A DNA stretch of 39,538 nucleotides from Alphaproteobacteria bacterium (GCA_030431485.1 JAUIIR010000037.1:1-39538); one strand, 5' to 3'. Positions 17,036 through 25,441 are shown, numbered from the stretch's first letter. Notes: generated from the sequence alone by a model not told the origin. Numbers and translations are program-made.

Positions 17036-17592
17036 CGCTGGAAGAGCGCAAAGCCGCCGCGCGCAAAGCCGCCTTTGCCCGCCGCAAAGCAGCACACGAA
17101 GCCAGCTATCGCGGCGCGGCGGGCCATCTGAGCGAAGTTCTCGCCGGGTATCGTGGCGTTCCCGTGTCGGGCTATCTGCCGATCCGCACCGAAATTGATC
17201 CGTTGCCCGCAATGTCAGAGGCCGCAGCACACGGGCTGGTGGGGGTGCCGGTGATCCGCGGCGCAGGACAGCCCTTGGTGTTTTCGCAATGGGAACCCGA
17301 CTGCGATTTGGTTGACGGCCCTTTCGGGGCCTCGGTGCCTGCGATGGAGCGGCTCATTACCCCCGAAGTGCTGATCGTCCCGCTGGTCGCCTTTTCCCGC
17401 GCGGGCGGGCGCTTGGGCTATGGCGGCGGCTTCTACGACCGCACGCTCGAAGGCCTGCGCGCCCAGCGTCCGACCCTCGCAATCGGTTTCGCATACGCCG
17501 CCCAAGAAGCGGATGACCTTCCGCTGGAACCGACAGATCAACCGCTCGACATGGTTGTTACAGAACGCGAAGTGATCGAAATCGCATGGTAG
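17032..17592 (+). CDS. 5-formyltetrahydrofolate cyclo-ligase
   Basis: 186 aa. The basic N-terminal helix (KAAARKAAFARRKAAH), the SGYLPIRTEIDP strand, PLVAFSRAGGRLGYGGGFYDR (ATP/folate loop, with GYGGGFYDR diagnostic) and the C-terminal LDMVVTE define the family. It converts 5-formyl-THF to 5,10-methenyl-THF using ATP. The GTG start at 17032 overlaps the mgtE stop in the arrangement GTGA, so translation is coupled. In many alphaproteobacteria this gene is next to zapA and 6S RNA; neither is visible here. A short 6-bp stem covers the stop codon. Confidence 0.93.
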   Translation: MTLEERKAAARKAAFARRKAAHEASYRGAAGHLSEVLAGYRGVPVSGYLPIRTEIDPLPAMSEAAAHGLVGVPVIRGAGQPLVFSQWEPDCDLVDGPFGASVPAMERLITPEVLIVPLVAFSRAGGRLGYGGGFYDRTLEGLRAQRPTLAIGFAYAAQEADDLPLEPTDQPLDMVVTEREVIEIAW

Positions 17593-17646
17593 GCCAGAGA
17601 CCTGGCCTTATGCGACGATCACGCGATCTGGATGGGCTCGACGCGG

Positions 17647-18120
17647 TCAGTCCGTATCCAACCGGAACTTCAGAAACGTGGCACCTTCATAGCCGATTTC
17701 GCCAAGAGACTGTGCACCGAAACGCCGCAGTGCGCCCAAATTCTTTCTGGAAGGCGGGAGAAGAAACGTCACGTAGGGAATACGCGGGTCCGCTTTCGCG
17801 ACGCCAAGCGCTTTTCTGAAAATCTTCGCGCCCAGACCAAAGTCGGCAGGTCTCAGAACAAGGCCAAAGTCCCATTCGTCGCCTTCCTTCTGAAAACCTC
17901 CCCACCCCACATAGCGACCCTCCGCGAGGACGCCCCAGTGCCCAAGCCCGTCGCGGACCCAACAGGCTTCCTTTTGGGCAACAAACCCTCTCGCAGTCTC
18001 GACGTCCCACTCGCCCGTCAAAAGTGGCATATGCTCTGCGACGCGGATGTCGGACATGTGCTCAGCAATCAGCGCAGGGTCAATTTCAGTCAGCCGAACA
18101 AACGCAATATCACGTGTCAC
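17647..18120 (-). CDS. GNAT-family (RimJ/RimL-like) N-acetyltransferase
   Basis: 157 aa. N-terminal DIRVAEHMPLLTGEWDVETA, then HWGVLAEGRYVGWGGFQKEG and a DFGLVLRPADFGLGAKIFRK segment follow the RimJ/RimL plan (acetyl-CoA binding around FGLGAKIF). The usual R-x-x-G-x-G/A loop is modified to DFGLGAK, so activity is not certain. The C-terminal RKNLGALRRFGAQSLGEIGY fits the conserved N-x-x-x-x-R-x-G element. The substrate is unknown. It is convergent with the cyclo-ligase gene and followed (minus strand) by a 54-bp gap. Confidence 0.82.
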   Translation of the reverse strand: MTRDIAFVRLTEIDPALIAEHMSDIRVAEHMPLLTGEWDVETARGFVAQKEACWVRDGLGHWGVLAEGRYVGWGGFQKEGDEWDFGLVLRPADFGLGAKIFRKALGVAKADPRIPYVTFLLPPSRKNLGALRRFGAQSLGEIGYEGATFLKFRLDTD

Positions 18121-18176
18121 ATTATGGTCCTCCTAAGGGCACCACCCCACCGTCGACAGGCCGCTTTAACTTTGCC

Positions 18177-18584
18177 CTACCCCGCACGCGGACCGTTGTA
18201 GTCGTCATCCGAGACATGCTCTTGCCAATCCGCCGTCTTTCCTTCGATCGCGGTCTGAACCGCCAGATGCGTCATCGCGCAGTCAGGCGACGCACCGTGC
18301 CAGTGCCGTTCGCCCGGCGCAAACCAAACCGTATCACCGGGGCGCAGCACCTGCACCGGTTGGCCTTCGGTCGCGGCCAGGCCCAGACCGGAAACGATGT
18401 GCAGCGATTGACCGGCCGGGTGCGTGTGCCACGCGGTCCGTGCGCCAGGTTCAAAGGTCACCATGAGGATCTTGACGGCGGACTCATCATCGCCCGACAC
18501 AACCGGGTCCATCCGAACGGTCCCGGTGAAATAATCGGGGCTGGGAGATTGCGAAGGGCGGTCTCCGGCGCGGTGAATTTTCAT
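18177..18584 (-). CDS. Cupin-domain protein
   Basis: 135 aa from ATG 18584 with AAGGAGAG upstream. The single-domain cupin shows motif 1 around ARTAWHTHPAGQSLHIVSG (metal ligands WHTHP and a later His) and motif 2 at PGDTVWFAPGERHWHGASPD, where HWHGA is typical of small cupins related to the (R)-mandelonitrile lyase / carboxymuconolactone decarboxylase-associated group. Three or four His ligands suggest a metal site. The natural substrate is unknown. Its neighbours on the same strand are an acetyltransferase and a STAS-like protein; no functional link is obvious. Confidence 0.85.
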   Translation of the reverse strand: MKIHRAGDRPSQSPSPDYFTGTVRMDPVVSGDDESAVKILMVTFEPGARTAWHTHPAGQSLHIVSGLGLAATEGQPVQVLRPGDTVWFAPGERHWHGASPDCAMTHLAVQTAIEGKTADWQEHVSDDDYNGPRAG

Positions 18585-18646
18585 GGCACTCTCCTTTGTG
18601 AACAAGTGCACAAGAGGTAGAGCGCCGTTTCGGAAAAGCCCAGCGC

Positions 18647-19021
18647 TCAGGCCACGCCGCTCTTCAACCAGGCCTCGGCCGTTTCCCGTTCATCCAGATC
18701 AAACGCCTTGATGTCAAAACCGGGGATCAGCGTGCCCTCGACCTCGGCTGCGGTGCGCAACCACGCCGCATCGCTCAGGACCGCACAGCGGTCAAAGCGC
18801 CCCAAGAGGCCAAACAACTTGGGCAACCGTGCCATCTCCACCGCGATGGCCCCCAGATCCGGGAACGGAAAAGAGGTGATCGTGTAGAGCATGACACCCT
18901 TGTTCACATCCTGCGACATCTCCAGAAGATCATCGAGCCCGGTGGCCATTTCCTCTGAAGAAATCCGGCCCGACAAGTCGATATCGACACGGTTTGTCTC
19001 TGGTTTCGTGATTGTCAGCAT
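18647..19021 (-). CDS. SpoIIAA-like (STAS / CRAL-TRIO fold) protein
   Basis: 124 aa from ATG 19021 (GGAGGGG upstream; the longer frame from 19123 is not supported). Features are LTITKPETNRVDIDLSGRIS at the start, a regulatory helix, GVMLYTITSFPFPDLGA, then FDRCAVLSDAAWLRTAAEVE and a DERETAEAWL end. These are typical of the SpoIIAA-like family, which resembles anti-sigma antagonist and SEC14 folds. The function is unknown, and the family lacks a demonstrated partner-switch role here. It is alone, with no anti-sigma gene adjacent. Confidence 0.8.
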   Translation of the reverse strand: MLTITKPETNRVDIDLSGRISSEEMATGLDDLLEMSQDVNKGVMLYTITSFPFPDLGAIAVEMARLPKLFGLLGRFDRCAVLSDAAWLRTAAEVEGTLIPGFDIKAFDLDERETAEAWLKSGVA

Positions 19022-19395
19022 GCGCCCCTCCATTGGCTGAAACCACTGCACACCAATTGCGTGAGCACCGCCATGACCCACGTCAAGCCAAGCGGGAATC
19101 CGCTGCAAGCAAAAAGGCACCACGGGGTCGCGAAAGTTCCGGCCGAGCCTCTTTCGGTCAGGTCGCGACCCACTTTGGAGAAAAAAATATACTTTAGAGC
19201 TAATATCGCGAGTCTCTGGGCCGTTTACCCATTTGTTAGAAACGGTCTGTTTCCGGATCGTCTGGGGAAAAGCCCTTCACTTTGTGGCCAAGAGATGCAC
19301 ACATTGTGGCGGCTTTGTGACGTGGGGACGCATTGGCCGATTCTAGCCGGACCTCTGGCTGGTCGCGCAAATCTAGTCCAACGAAGGGATACTTC
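19022..19395. other. Intergenic region with inverted repeat and AT-rich stretch
   Basis: This 374-bp gap holds no convincing gene. A perfect 9-bp inverted repeat (GGGTCGCGA at 19125-19133 and its complement at 19163-19171) can form a stem with a 29-nt loop. It is followed by an AT-rich run (about 19180-19210) that could hold promoter elements for the acidic protein at 19396. Nothing else is recognised. Confidence 0.5.
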
Positions 19396-20328
19396 ATGCC
19401 AAAGACATTCACCTATCAAGAAGAAGGCCTCACCTACATTGTGGAGCTGACTCAGGTCGGGGATAACGTTGAAGCCGAAATCACAGTGACCGAGGGCGCA
19501 ATGGACGTGAATGCCGTCTATTTCGGCGATGACGATTACTCTGGCGAGAGCGAAAGCCTAGGCGGTCCATTGAATATGAACGGAGCGGGCTCACAATTGG
19601 GCGACGAAACGGTGCAATGGGACGCCGCCCAAACTTTGAGCGACCCTGGTCTCGGGCCAGAGGGTGAGGACAAAGAAACCTACATTGCGGACGGCGAGAC
19701 ACTCACATTCACAATAGACGGTCAAAGCCTCGACGAAATCGACATCTTCGGCGTTCGCGCCACTTCGACGACCACTGAAAGCGGTTCGATCAAAGGTGTG
19801 TCCGAAGAAGATCCGGAAGACCCGCCAGAGGAAGAACCGGAGTTCAACAAGGTCGCGTTTTTTGGGGAGGCTGACCCGATTACCCTCGAAGGGGGCTTCG
19901 CGGAGTATGTTGAACAAGAAAGTCTTCCTGATGGTTCTGACGGAAGTTTCGCCGACTATGCAAGCTACTTCGAAGACGTTGTAGCACCCGAACAGGGTGT
20001 GTCAGTTTCCGAAGTGGATAGCATCGGGATTTTCGAAGTCACTCCAGTATTGGACGAAGACAGCAACCCAGTGCTTGACGAGGAAGGTGTCCCACAAGAG
20101 GAAATCGTCGAGCTCTTCAGTATCGTCGCCCCCGAGGGTGGCTTCGCTGATGCCGACGAGATGATTGCAGCCTACGACGAAGCGGTCGAGGGCGGCGCGT
20201 TGGACGACTATGATGCAGCCAGCGGAGCGGAACTGATAGCAAGCTTTGCACTGCCGCCAGAGCCCGAGGATGATGGCATCGCCGACACCTCAGTAGAGGA
20301 AGATGAAGACGAGATGGAGCTCGTCTGA
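19396..20328 (+). CDS. Very acidic protein of unknown function
   Basis: 310 aa from ATG 19396 (AAGGG upstream). There is no signal peptide or membrane segment. The N-terminal part (about 1-125) looks beta-rich (FTYQEEGLTYIVELTQVGDN, GETLTFTIDGQSLDEIDIFG). A proline/acid linker (SEEDPEDPPEEEPEF) follows, then a helical acidic part that contains the imperfect tandem unit VLDEDSNPVLDEEGVP. The charge is strongly negative with almost no Lys or Arg, which suggests a halophilic, ion-binding or secreted (type I-like) role, although no RTX nonapeptides are seen. No family is recognised. It has its own terminator and is surrounded by opposite-strand genes. Confidence 0.8.
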   Translation: MPKTFTYQEEGLTYIVELTQVGDNVEAEITVTEGAMDVNAVYFGDDDYSGESESLGGPLNMNGAGSQLGDETVQWDAAQTLSDPGLGPEGEDKETYIADGETLTFTIDGQSLDEIDIFGVRATSTTTESGSIKGVSEEDPEDPPEEEPEFNKVAFFGEADPITLEGGFAEYVEQESLPDGSDGSFADYASYFEDVVAPEQGVSVSEVDSIGIFEVTPVLDEDSNPVLDEEGVPQEEIVELFSIVAPEGGFADADEMIAAYDEAVEGGALDDYDAASGAELIASFALPPEPEDDGIADTSVEEDEDEMELV

Positions 20329-20368
20329 GAGCACCAGTCCGCAATAACGACGTGTTTTGCGCATTCGG

Positions 20369-20400
20369 GCCGCGACCCTACCAAGGGTCGCGGCTCTTTT
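20369..20400 (+). terminator. Rho-independent terminator of the acidic-protein gene
   Basis: A perfect 11-bp GC-rich stem (20369-20379 with 20384-20394), a 4-nt loop and a T-rich end follow the stop by about 40 nt. Being near-symmetrical, it could also serve the convergent minus-strand acetyltransferase gene. Confidence 0.9.
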
Positions 20401-20448
20401 GTACGCGGATCACAAATTGGCTGGACCAAAGTCCATGCACCGTCCGTG

Positions 20449-20958
20449 CTACGCCAGATGTCGCTGCATGAAGACAGCGGGCAAATGGATCCCCGGGCGC
20501 AATTCAATGTCAATCCCGCCCAGCGCCACAAAGCCCATGCTTTCATAGAACGGCACCGCTGTCAGAGTGCTCTGGCAGTGCAACTGCATCATCCCGCAGG
20601 CATGTGCGTGCAGGATGATGTGCCTCATCAACCGTCGCCCGATACCTTCTCGGGTGCGGCGGTGGTCGGTCACGACATGTCGGATATGCCCCACTCCGCG
20701 CGTACCCGGCCTTGCGCCCGGGGCCTGCATCGTCCAGCCGCCGGCCCCGACGATCTCGGCCCCGTCGCACACCACAAAGAACGTCCCCGAGGCGATCAGC
20801 GCGGGCTGCGCTTTCGACATCAACGGCACGGCAGTGACCAGAACCGACGGTGCATAGTCAGGTTTGAGCAAAACCGGGTAGCTCTGTCCGAAAAGCCTGT
20901 CCAAAGCCTCCGTGTCGCTGGGCTCGGCAGGGCGCAGTGTCAATGTCTCAGGTGCCAT
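20449..20958 (-). CDS. GNAT-family N-acetyltransferase
   Basis: 169 aa. LTLRPAEPSDTEALDRLFGQ opens the GNAT fold; GTFFVVCDGAEIVGAGGW is the strand 2-3 hairpin. HIRHVVTDHRRTREGIGRRLM contains the acetyl-CoA loop (RRTREGIGRRL) and VPFYESMGFVALG closes it. ATG 20958 is preferred to an in-frame GTG at 20964 because GAGAGG is well spaced upstream. The acceptor is unknown. It is the last gene of a minus-strand run from 25276 and 62 nt after the NTF2-like gene, so it may be cotranscribed with it. Confidence 0.88.
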   Translation of the reverse strand: MAPETLTLRPAEPSDTEALDRLFGQSYPVLLKPDYAPSVLVTAVPLMSKAQPALIASGTFFVVCDGAEIVGAGGWTMQAPGARPGTRGVGHIRHVVTDHRRTREGIGRRLMRHIILHAHACGMMQLHCQSTLTAVPFYESMGFVALGGIDIELRPGIHLPAVFMQRHLA

Positions 20959-21020
20959 AGCCACCTCTCATATCTGGGATGCCTACCGGAAAAATAGCCC
21001 CGGATGCGCCATCGACCAGA

Positions 21021-22010
21021 TCAGCCCTGATGCGCGAGGATCTGCATCCAGATGGCGGTTTCATCGTAAAGTGTCCATTCCCGGCGCAAACCGCGCGGGC
21101 CGAACTCTGCGTGCGACAGGCCCATGACATGCACCTCTGCCCCGGTGGGAGCCCCGAACGGCCCCCATCCGTCATGTCGTCCGGTCAACGACCAGCGCAA
21201 AGCAACCCGTGGCGGCATGTTTGGTTCCTCCATCCCGATCTGATGGTGAACCGCGAAAACAGCCGAGGGAAAAGCTGCCCGCAACCCTAGCCAAAACGCC
21301 TCAACACCCTCGGTGCCATGTACCGTTTGGCCACCCGGATAGTCCGCCTGCACCGCGTGGTCATACTGATCCGATACAACAGAAAACGCGCCCGACATCA
21401 CGTGGCTCAGCAGTTCGGCGAATGCCTCCCCCCACTGGTTGTCAGTGCCACGCCCCGTATACGGCCCCTGTGCATCAATCGCCGGGCGGAATGGCTGCGT
21501 TTCGGGGTCAAGATGTGCGAGACACGCCTGCGTCCATGCCTTGGGATCAACCCCCAACTGACGCAAAATCGCGCCTGTGTCAGTCACACTCCAGACATCA
21601 CTGATCCGGTTCGCCTTGGCATAGCACTCCGAGATTTCGCGGTAAATGATGCGCCGACCGCTTGCCGCACCAAACGGTCCATCGCCAAGGTGTGTGGCCT
21701 GCGACAGCGCGCGGTGGGACGCCAGAAACCCAACGTCCGGTGACCCGCACCATAACACGTCTTCGCCCAGCCGCCTGCAGTCAGGAAACTGCGCCAGACT
21801 CTCGATCACGCGTGCCGCCTCAGCCTGAGCGCCATAGAGGATTCCGCCGGGCATACGTCGGATGACGTCGGGATGATAATAATCCTGCATGGCAACACGC
21901 AGATCGCGCCCTTCCCAAACCGCCCGCGTCAGTCCGAGAATATAGTCCGGGCAGTCATCGAAGCTGGGATCAAATCCTTTCACGAGAGCCTCTTGGACAT
22001 TAGGCGACAT
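21021..22010 (-). CDS. SnoaL/NTF2-like two-domain protein
   Basis: 329 aa. Two halves each look like an NTF2/SnoaL alpha-beta barrel: YILGLTRAVWEGRDLRVAMQ with DYYHPDVIRRMPGGILYG in the first, and LLSHVMSGAFSVVSDQYDHA with DYPGGQTVHGTEGVEAFW in the second. Such proteins are often annotated as ester cyclases or polyketide-cyclase-like, but catalytic residues are not conserved across the group and no activity is inferred. The start ATG 22010 lacks an obvious ribosome site. The gene follows the M15-like gene by 107 nt on the same strand. Confidence 0.72.
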   Translation of the reverse strand: MSPNVQEALVKGFDPSFDDCPDYILGLTRAVWEGRDLRVAMQDYYHPDVIRRMPGGILYGAQAEAARVIESLAQFPDCRRLGEDVLWCGSPDVGFLASHRALSQATHLGDGPFGAASGRRIIYREISECYAKANRISDVWSVTDTGAILRQLGVDPKAWTQACLAHLDPETQPFRPAIDAQGPYTGRGTDNQWGEAFAELLSHVMSGAFSVVSDQYDHAVQADYPGGQTVHGTEGVEAFWLGLRAAFPSAVFAVHHQIGMEEPNMPPRVALRWSLTGRHDGWGPFGAPTGAEVHVMGLSHAEFGPRGLRREWTLYDETAIWMQILAHQG

Positions 22011-22117
22011 GACGAACAGTCCGTCGCGTGCGGCAGTGCGGCGTCAGGGTTCCGGGGATTCGGCTTCAATTTGGTTAACGGCTGGCCTGAAATTTGCGAT
22101 CAACAGGCTCTTGGCCA

Positions 22118-22732
22118 TCAGACTGAAGGATACACGACACCGCGAAAGGGCGGAAAATCCGAGTATCGCGCTGCGCGCTCCCAAGTTGTCTCAATCGGGG
22201 GAATTCCGGCGCGCACCAATGTCCCCTTCGGCGCGATATGGCTGTCGATGCGCCGAGTGGGTTCGGGCCGCCAGGACAGGTTGAACGCGCAGAGCTTGGG
22301 AAAGAACCACACTTCGGCAAAAGCCAGATGGTCATGAAGCCACCACGCCAGATCACGCCAGTCGCGCCCCTGATCGTATTGATCCGCGAACCAAGGGATC
22401 ACGATGCTTGCCCCCGCTACCTCGACATCCGGCAAATCCCAGATATGGCACTCCAGCGGGTAGTCGTTGCGCGCACAATTCAACCCATTCTCATTGCCAA
22501 ACCGATTGAGCTCCGCCGACCGGAACCCCGATCTTACGGCGATCCGGCCAAATGTCTCCTGCAACGGATCAAGCAGCGTCTCACAGAACATCCGTCCCCG
22601 CGCGATGGCCAGATCCGGATTGTCGGGAATGTTCTGGATCCGGTGAAAATTCCCGATCTCTGAATATAGAAACTCGCGCATGTAAAAGTGCTTCGACAGC
22701 CGGACCCGGCCCAGCGTCTCAAGGCTCCACAT
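22118..22732 (-). CDS. Peptidase M15-like protein, zinc ligands apparently lost
   Basis: 204 aa from ATG 22732. LSKHFYMREFLYSE, LLDPLQETFGRIAVRSGFRS and ELNRFG match the start of M15 D-Ala-D-Ala carboxypeptidases of the M15_3 type (SGFRS-x-x-x-N). The next His (LECHIWDL) lacks the usual Asp seven residues later, and the last His of the W-x-H-x-S element seems replaced by Asn (AFNLSW). The enzyme is therefore probably inactive, or uses another site. A TTG at 22750 overlaps the stop of the VOC gene as TTGA and could be the true, coupled start, adding six residues. Confidence 0.65.
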   Translation of the reverse strand: MWSLETLGRVRLSKHFYMREFLYSEIGNFHRIQNIPDNPDLAIARGRMFCETLLDPLQETFGRIAVRSGFRSAELNRFGNENGLNCARNDYPLECHIWDLPDVEVAGASIVIPWFADQYDQGRDWRDLAWWLHDHLAFAEVWFFPKLCAFNLSWRPEPTRRIDSHIAPKGTLVRAGIPPIETTWERAARYSDFPPFRGVVYPSV

Positions 22733-22746
22733 GCTTTGCGGGCGTC

Positions 22747-23175
22747 TCAATAACCCGCCCAGCGAAACGCACCATCCTCAGTCCGCAAGGGCGAAAAGGG
22801 GTTGTGCGCCACTTCCCAGATATGCCCCTCGGGGTCGGTGAAATACCCGTGATAGCCACCCCAGAAGACCTCTTGCGGCGGCTTCAGAACGGTGCCGCCA
22901 GCCTTGGGAACACGCGCAAGGATCGCGTCCACGTCGTCTCTGTCCCGGGTATTGTAACCCAGTGTCATGGCTCCGCGCCCCAGCTGCGCCACGTCAACTC
23001 CGATATCTTCGGCCAGCTTGTCGAGCGGATAAAGCCCCAGTGTCTGCCCAAGTAGATCAAAGGCGACAACACCATCCTGCGTGTCGACACGTTGCCACCC
23101 CAAAGCTTCATAGAACGCCGCCAGGTCATCCATATCGCGGACACCGAGCGTAATCAGCGAGATTCTCTGGTCCAT
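22747..23175 (-). CDS. VOC (glyoxalase-like) family protein
   Basis: 142 aa from ATG 23175 (GAAAGGGG upstream; earlier in-frame start not supported). The vicinal oxygen chelate fold shows ISLITLGVRDMDDLAAFYEA, then VVAFDLLGQTLGLYP in the first module and GGTVLKPPQEVFWGGYHGYF with DPEGHIWEVAHNP in the second, where D-x-x-G-x-x-W-E-x provides a metal ligand. Proteins of this group may be lyases or antibiotic-resistance-like. The function here is unknown. It sits 42 nt after the ABHD10-like gene. Confidence 0.88.
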   Translation of the reverse strand: MDQRISLITLGVRDMDDLAAFYEALGWQRVDTQDGVVAFDLLGQTLGLYPLDKLAEDIGVDVAQLGRGAMTLGYNTRDRDDVDAILARVPKAGGTVLKPPQEVFWGGYHGYFTDPEGHIWEVAHNPFSPLRTEDGAFRWAGY

Positions 23176-23217
23176 GTCAGCCCCTTTCAATAAAAACGTT
23201 GCCGCGCACGTCATGTC

Positions 23218-23958
23218 TCACCCCAAAACCTCGCGTATGGCGTCCTCGATATGACGCAGGTTCTGCGGTTCAGAAAACCGGTGATCGGTGCCTTTGACCA
23301 GTGTCAGCCGCAGGTCCGGACTGTCGATATGGTCAAGCAACCGCAACGCCGTTTCGCGGCTCACCGCCGTGTCCTCGGTCCCCTGAACCAACCGCACCGG
23401 AAACGGCATATGCAGAGGCGACCGCAGCACGAGGTTCTTGCGCCCTTCTTCGATCAGGCGGCGGGTGACGATATAGGGGTCGCCATAATCGGATGGCAGG
23501 GAAACCTGCCCGTCCCGCATGATCTGCTGGCGCTGCTCTTCGGTGAACCCGGCCCAGAATCCGTCCTCGGTGAAATCCGGCGCGGCGGCGATGCCGACAA
23601 AGCCCACAACGTGCTTGAGCCGCTGCGTCATCAGCGACGCGATCCAGCCACCCATGCTTGATCCAACAAGCACCACCGGCCCCTCGCAGGTGGCTTCGAT
23701 CACCGCCTGCGCATCGCGCGCCCAGTCGCCAATGCAACCGTCTTCGAAAACACCGCCCGAAATGCCATGCCCGGAATAGTCAAATCGCAGGAATGCGCGT
23801 CCAGTCAGCTTGGCCCAGGCCTCCAGATGCACCGCTTTGGTGCCCTCCATGTCGGACTTGTACCCCGACAGAAAGACAATCACCGGCCCCTCACCCTCGG
23901 TCTTGGCATAGGCCAGTCGATGCCCGTTCGGTCCGTCGATATTGTTAATTTCTGTCAT
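23218..23958 (-). CDS. Alpha/beta hydrolase, ABHD10-like thioesterase/esterase
   Basis: 246 aa from ATG 23958 (GGAGGCAGG upstream). Motifs are VIVFLSGYKSDMEGTKAVHL (oxyanion loop typical of the ABHD10 group), RFDYSGHGISGG, the nucleophile elbow VGSSMGGWI, the acid in LVQGTEDTAV and the His in GTDHRFSEPQ. ABHD10 relatives remove acyl or glucuronyl groups (palmitoyl-protein thioesterase / mycophenolic acyl-glucuronide esterase). The bacterial role is unknown. It is flanked by the MFS gene (70 nt upstream) and the VOC gene (42 nt downstream), all on the minus strand, so it is a probable operon member. Confidence 0.88.
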   Translation of the reverse strand: MTEINNIDGPNGHRLAYAKTEGEGPVIVFLSGYKSDMEGTKAVHLEAWAKLTGRAFLRFDYSGHGISGGVFEDGCIGDWARDAQAVIEATCEGPVVLVGSSMGGWIASLMTQRLKHVVGFVGIAAAPDFTEDGFWAGFTEEQRQQIMRDGQVSLPSDYGDPYIVTRRLIEEGRKNLVLRSPLHMPFPVRLVQGTEDTAVSRETALRLLDHIDSPDLRLTLVKGTDHRFSEPQNLRHIEDAIREVLG

Positions 23959-24028
23959 GCCTGCCTCCGGTTCGCTCTGCCGCGACTTTACGCAATGCGC
24001 GACAGAACCCAAGAGGTGACCGGTATGA

Positions 24029-25276
24029 TCAGCCTATTTCCACCTCATCGAGCCGCAGTGCCAGCAGTCCGCCCGCCAAGGACAAGACGGCAAACCCGAC
24101 AAGCGACGCCACAGGCCCCGCAAGTGCCAGCAGCCCGCCAAACGCACCCGTGATCAATAAAAGCACGCCAATCGCCGTATTCGCCAAGGCCGCATAGGAC
24201 GACCGCGCGTCCGCAGGAGACATATCCACGAGATAGACCGAACGGGCTGACCGGACGCCCTGATAGGACAGCATGAAGAAGAACAGGATCACAGGGACAA
24301 CCCACACCGTTCCGGCCCAGCCGCCCAGTTCCGCCAGCACCGCGAGGGTCGCGAAACCGGCGGCCAGCAGTCCTGACAGGAACAACACTTTGCGCGAGGA
24401 CTTGTCTGACAGACGCCCCCAGACATAGGACCCGGCAAAGGCTGCTGCAGCCGAGGCCAGAAGCAACGCCCCCAACCCCTGCAAGGCAGATTGCCCACCC
24501 CCGAGCAGAACAAAATACGGCGGTGCCAACGCGGTGACCGTCAACAAGCCACGCACAGCAATAAACAGACGGAATTGGCGGTCTTCCTTCAGCGGCGTAA
24601 AATCGACCGATGTGTCCTCGGTTTTGTCAGAAGCATCTTCCTCCAGCAAAGAGAACAAAATCGCCGCCGCACCCCACAGCGATGCAGCCAATGTGATTGC
24701 CACAACCACCGGCATCACGTCGCGCAATAGACCGGACATCAGCAGGCCGGCAAAAACAATCACCGCAATAGAAGCAACAGAACCCGCCACGCCGGTCACT
24801 GCGCCACGACGGGTTTTCTGGACCGTTTTTCCCAAAATGTCTTTGTAACTCACCGAGCACGCCGCCCGCGCCACGGCGAGCAAAGCCAACGCAACACACA
24901 GCGCCACGCCCGCCGCGTAGCCCTCCATCTCAAGGGCGATGAAGACAATGGCAAGAGCGGCAATCCCCTGCCCGGCCGAGCCCATCACCCACGCCCATTT
25001 GCGATGCCGCAGGGACTGCACCCAACCCGCAAAGACGATCTGAGGCAAAAGCGCCCCGGCTTCTCGGATTGGCACCAAAAGCCCGGTCAGCGCTGCCGGA
25101 GCGCCCAAGGCTCCGGCAAGCCAGCTTAGCACCAGTTTGGGATCAATCAGGCCATCCGCCACTTTGGTCATCGAGAGGCTGACCATATGGCGCAACCCGT
25201 TGCGCGCTTCCCGCGCCTTGACCGCCTCATCAGCCCCCGTGATCTCTTCATAGGCGTCTTTGACGGGGTCAGTCAT
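24029..25276 (-). CDS. MFS transporter
   Basis: 415 aa with about eleven to twelve hydrophobic segments. A soluble N-terminus (about 30 residues) precedes LSMTKVADGLIDPKLVLSWL, and the early loop GWVQSLRHRKWAW, the mid loop with KTEDTSVDFTPLKEDRQFR and the late GRLSDKSSRKVLFLSG fit an MFS permease. The substrate is unknown. It heads a minus-strand run with the ABHD10-like and VOC genes, and is divergent from the ArsR-SRPBCC regulator at 25442, which may control it. Confidence 0.86.
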   Translation of the reverse strand: MTDPVKDAYEEITGADEAVKAREARNGLRHMVSLSMTKVADGLIDPKLVLSWLAGALGAPAALTGLLVPIREAGALLPQIVFAGWVQSLRHRKWAWVMGSAGQGIAALAIVFIALEMEGYAAGVALCVALALLAVARAACSVSYKDILGKTVQKTRRGAVTGVAGSVASIAVIVFAGLLMSGLLRDVMPVVVAITLAASLWGAAAILFSLLEEDASDKTEDTSVDFTPLKEDRQFRLFIAVRGLLTVTALAPPYFVLLGGGQSALQGLGALLLASAAAAFAGSYVWGRLSDKSSRKVLFLSGLLAAGFATLAVLAELGGWAGTVWVVPVILFFFMLSYQGVRSARSVYLVDMSPADARSSYAALANTAIGVLLLITGAFGGLLALAGPVASLVGFAVLSLAGGLLALRLDEVEIG

Positions 25277-25336
25277 GGGCAGGTCTTTCGGTGGTTAAAC
25301 ATCGCTTTCAAACGCGCGCGGCGTAGAAAAGTTCCC

Positions 25337-25399
25337 TAACGTAAAAAATTCAGGCACCATTTTCAGGCAGTTACCGGAAAAAATGCCGCCTTTACGTTA
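25337..25399. promoter_or_regulatory. Inverted repeat in the ArsR-SRPBCC / MFS divergent promoter
   Basis: TAACGTAAA (25337-25345) and its exact complement (25391-25399) flank 45 bp of AT-rich sequence. A 10-bp palindrome GTCACGTGAC lies at 25407-25416. Both lie between divergently read genes, so they are candidate operators for the ArsR-type regulator. No binding is shown. Confidence 0.4.
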
Positions 25400-25441
25400 C
25401 CCTATTGTCACGTGACTAAAGAATCACCTATAGTCTCAAAC

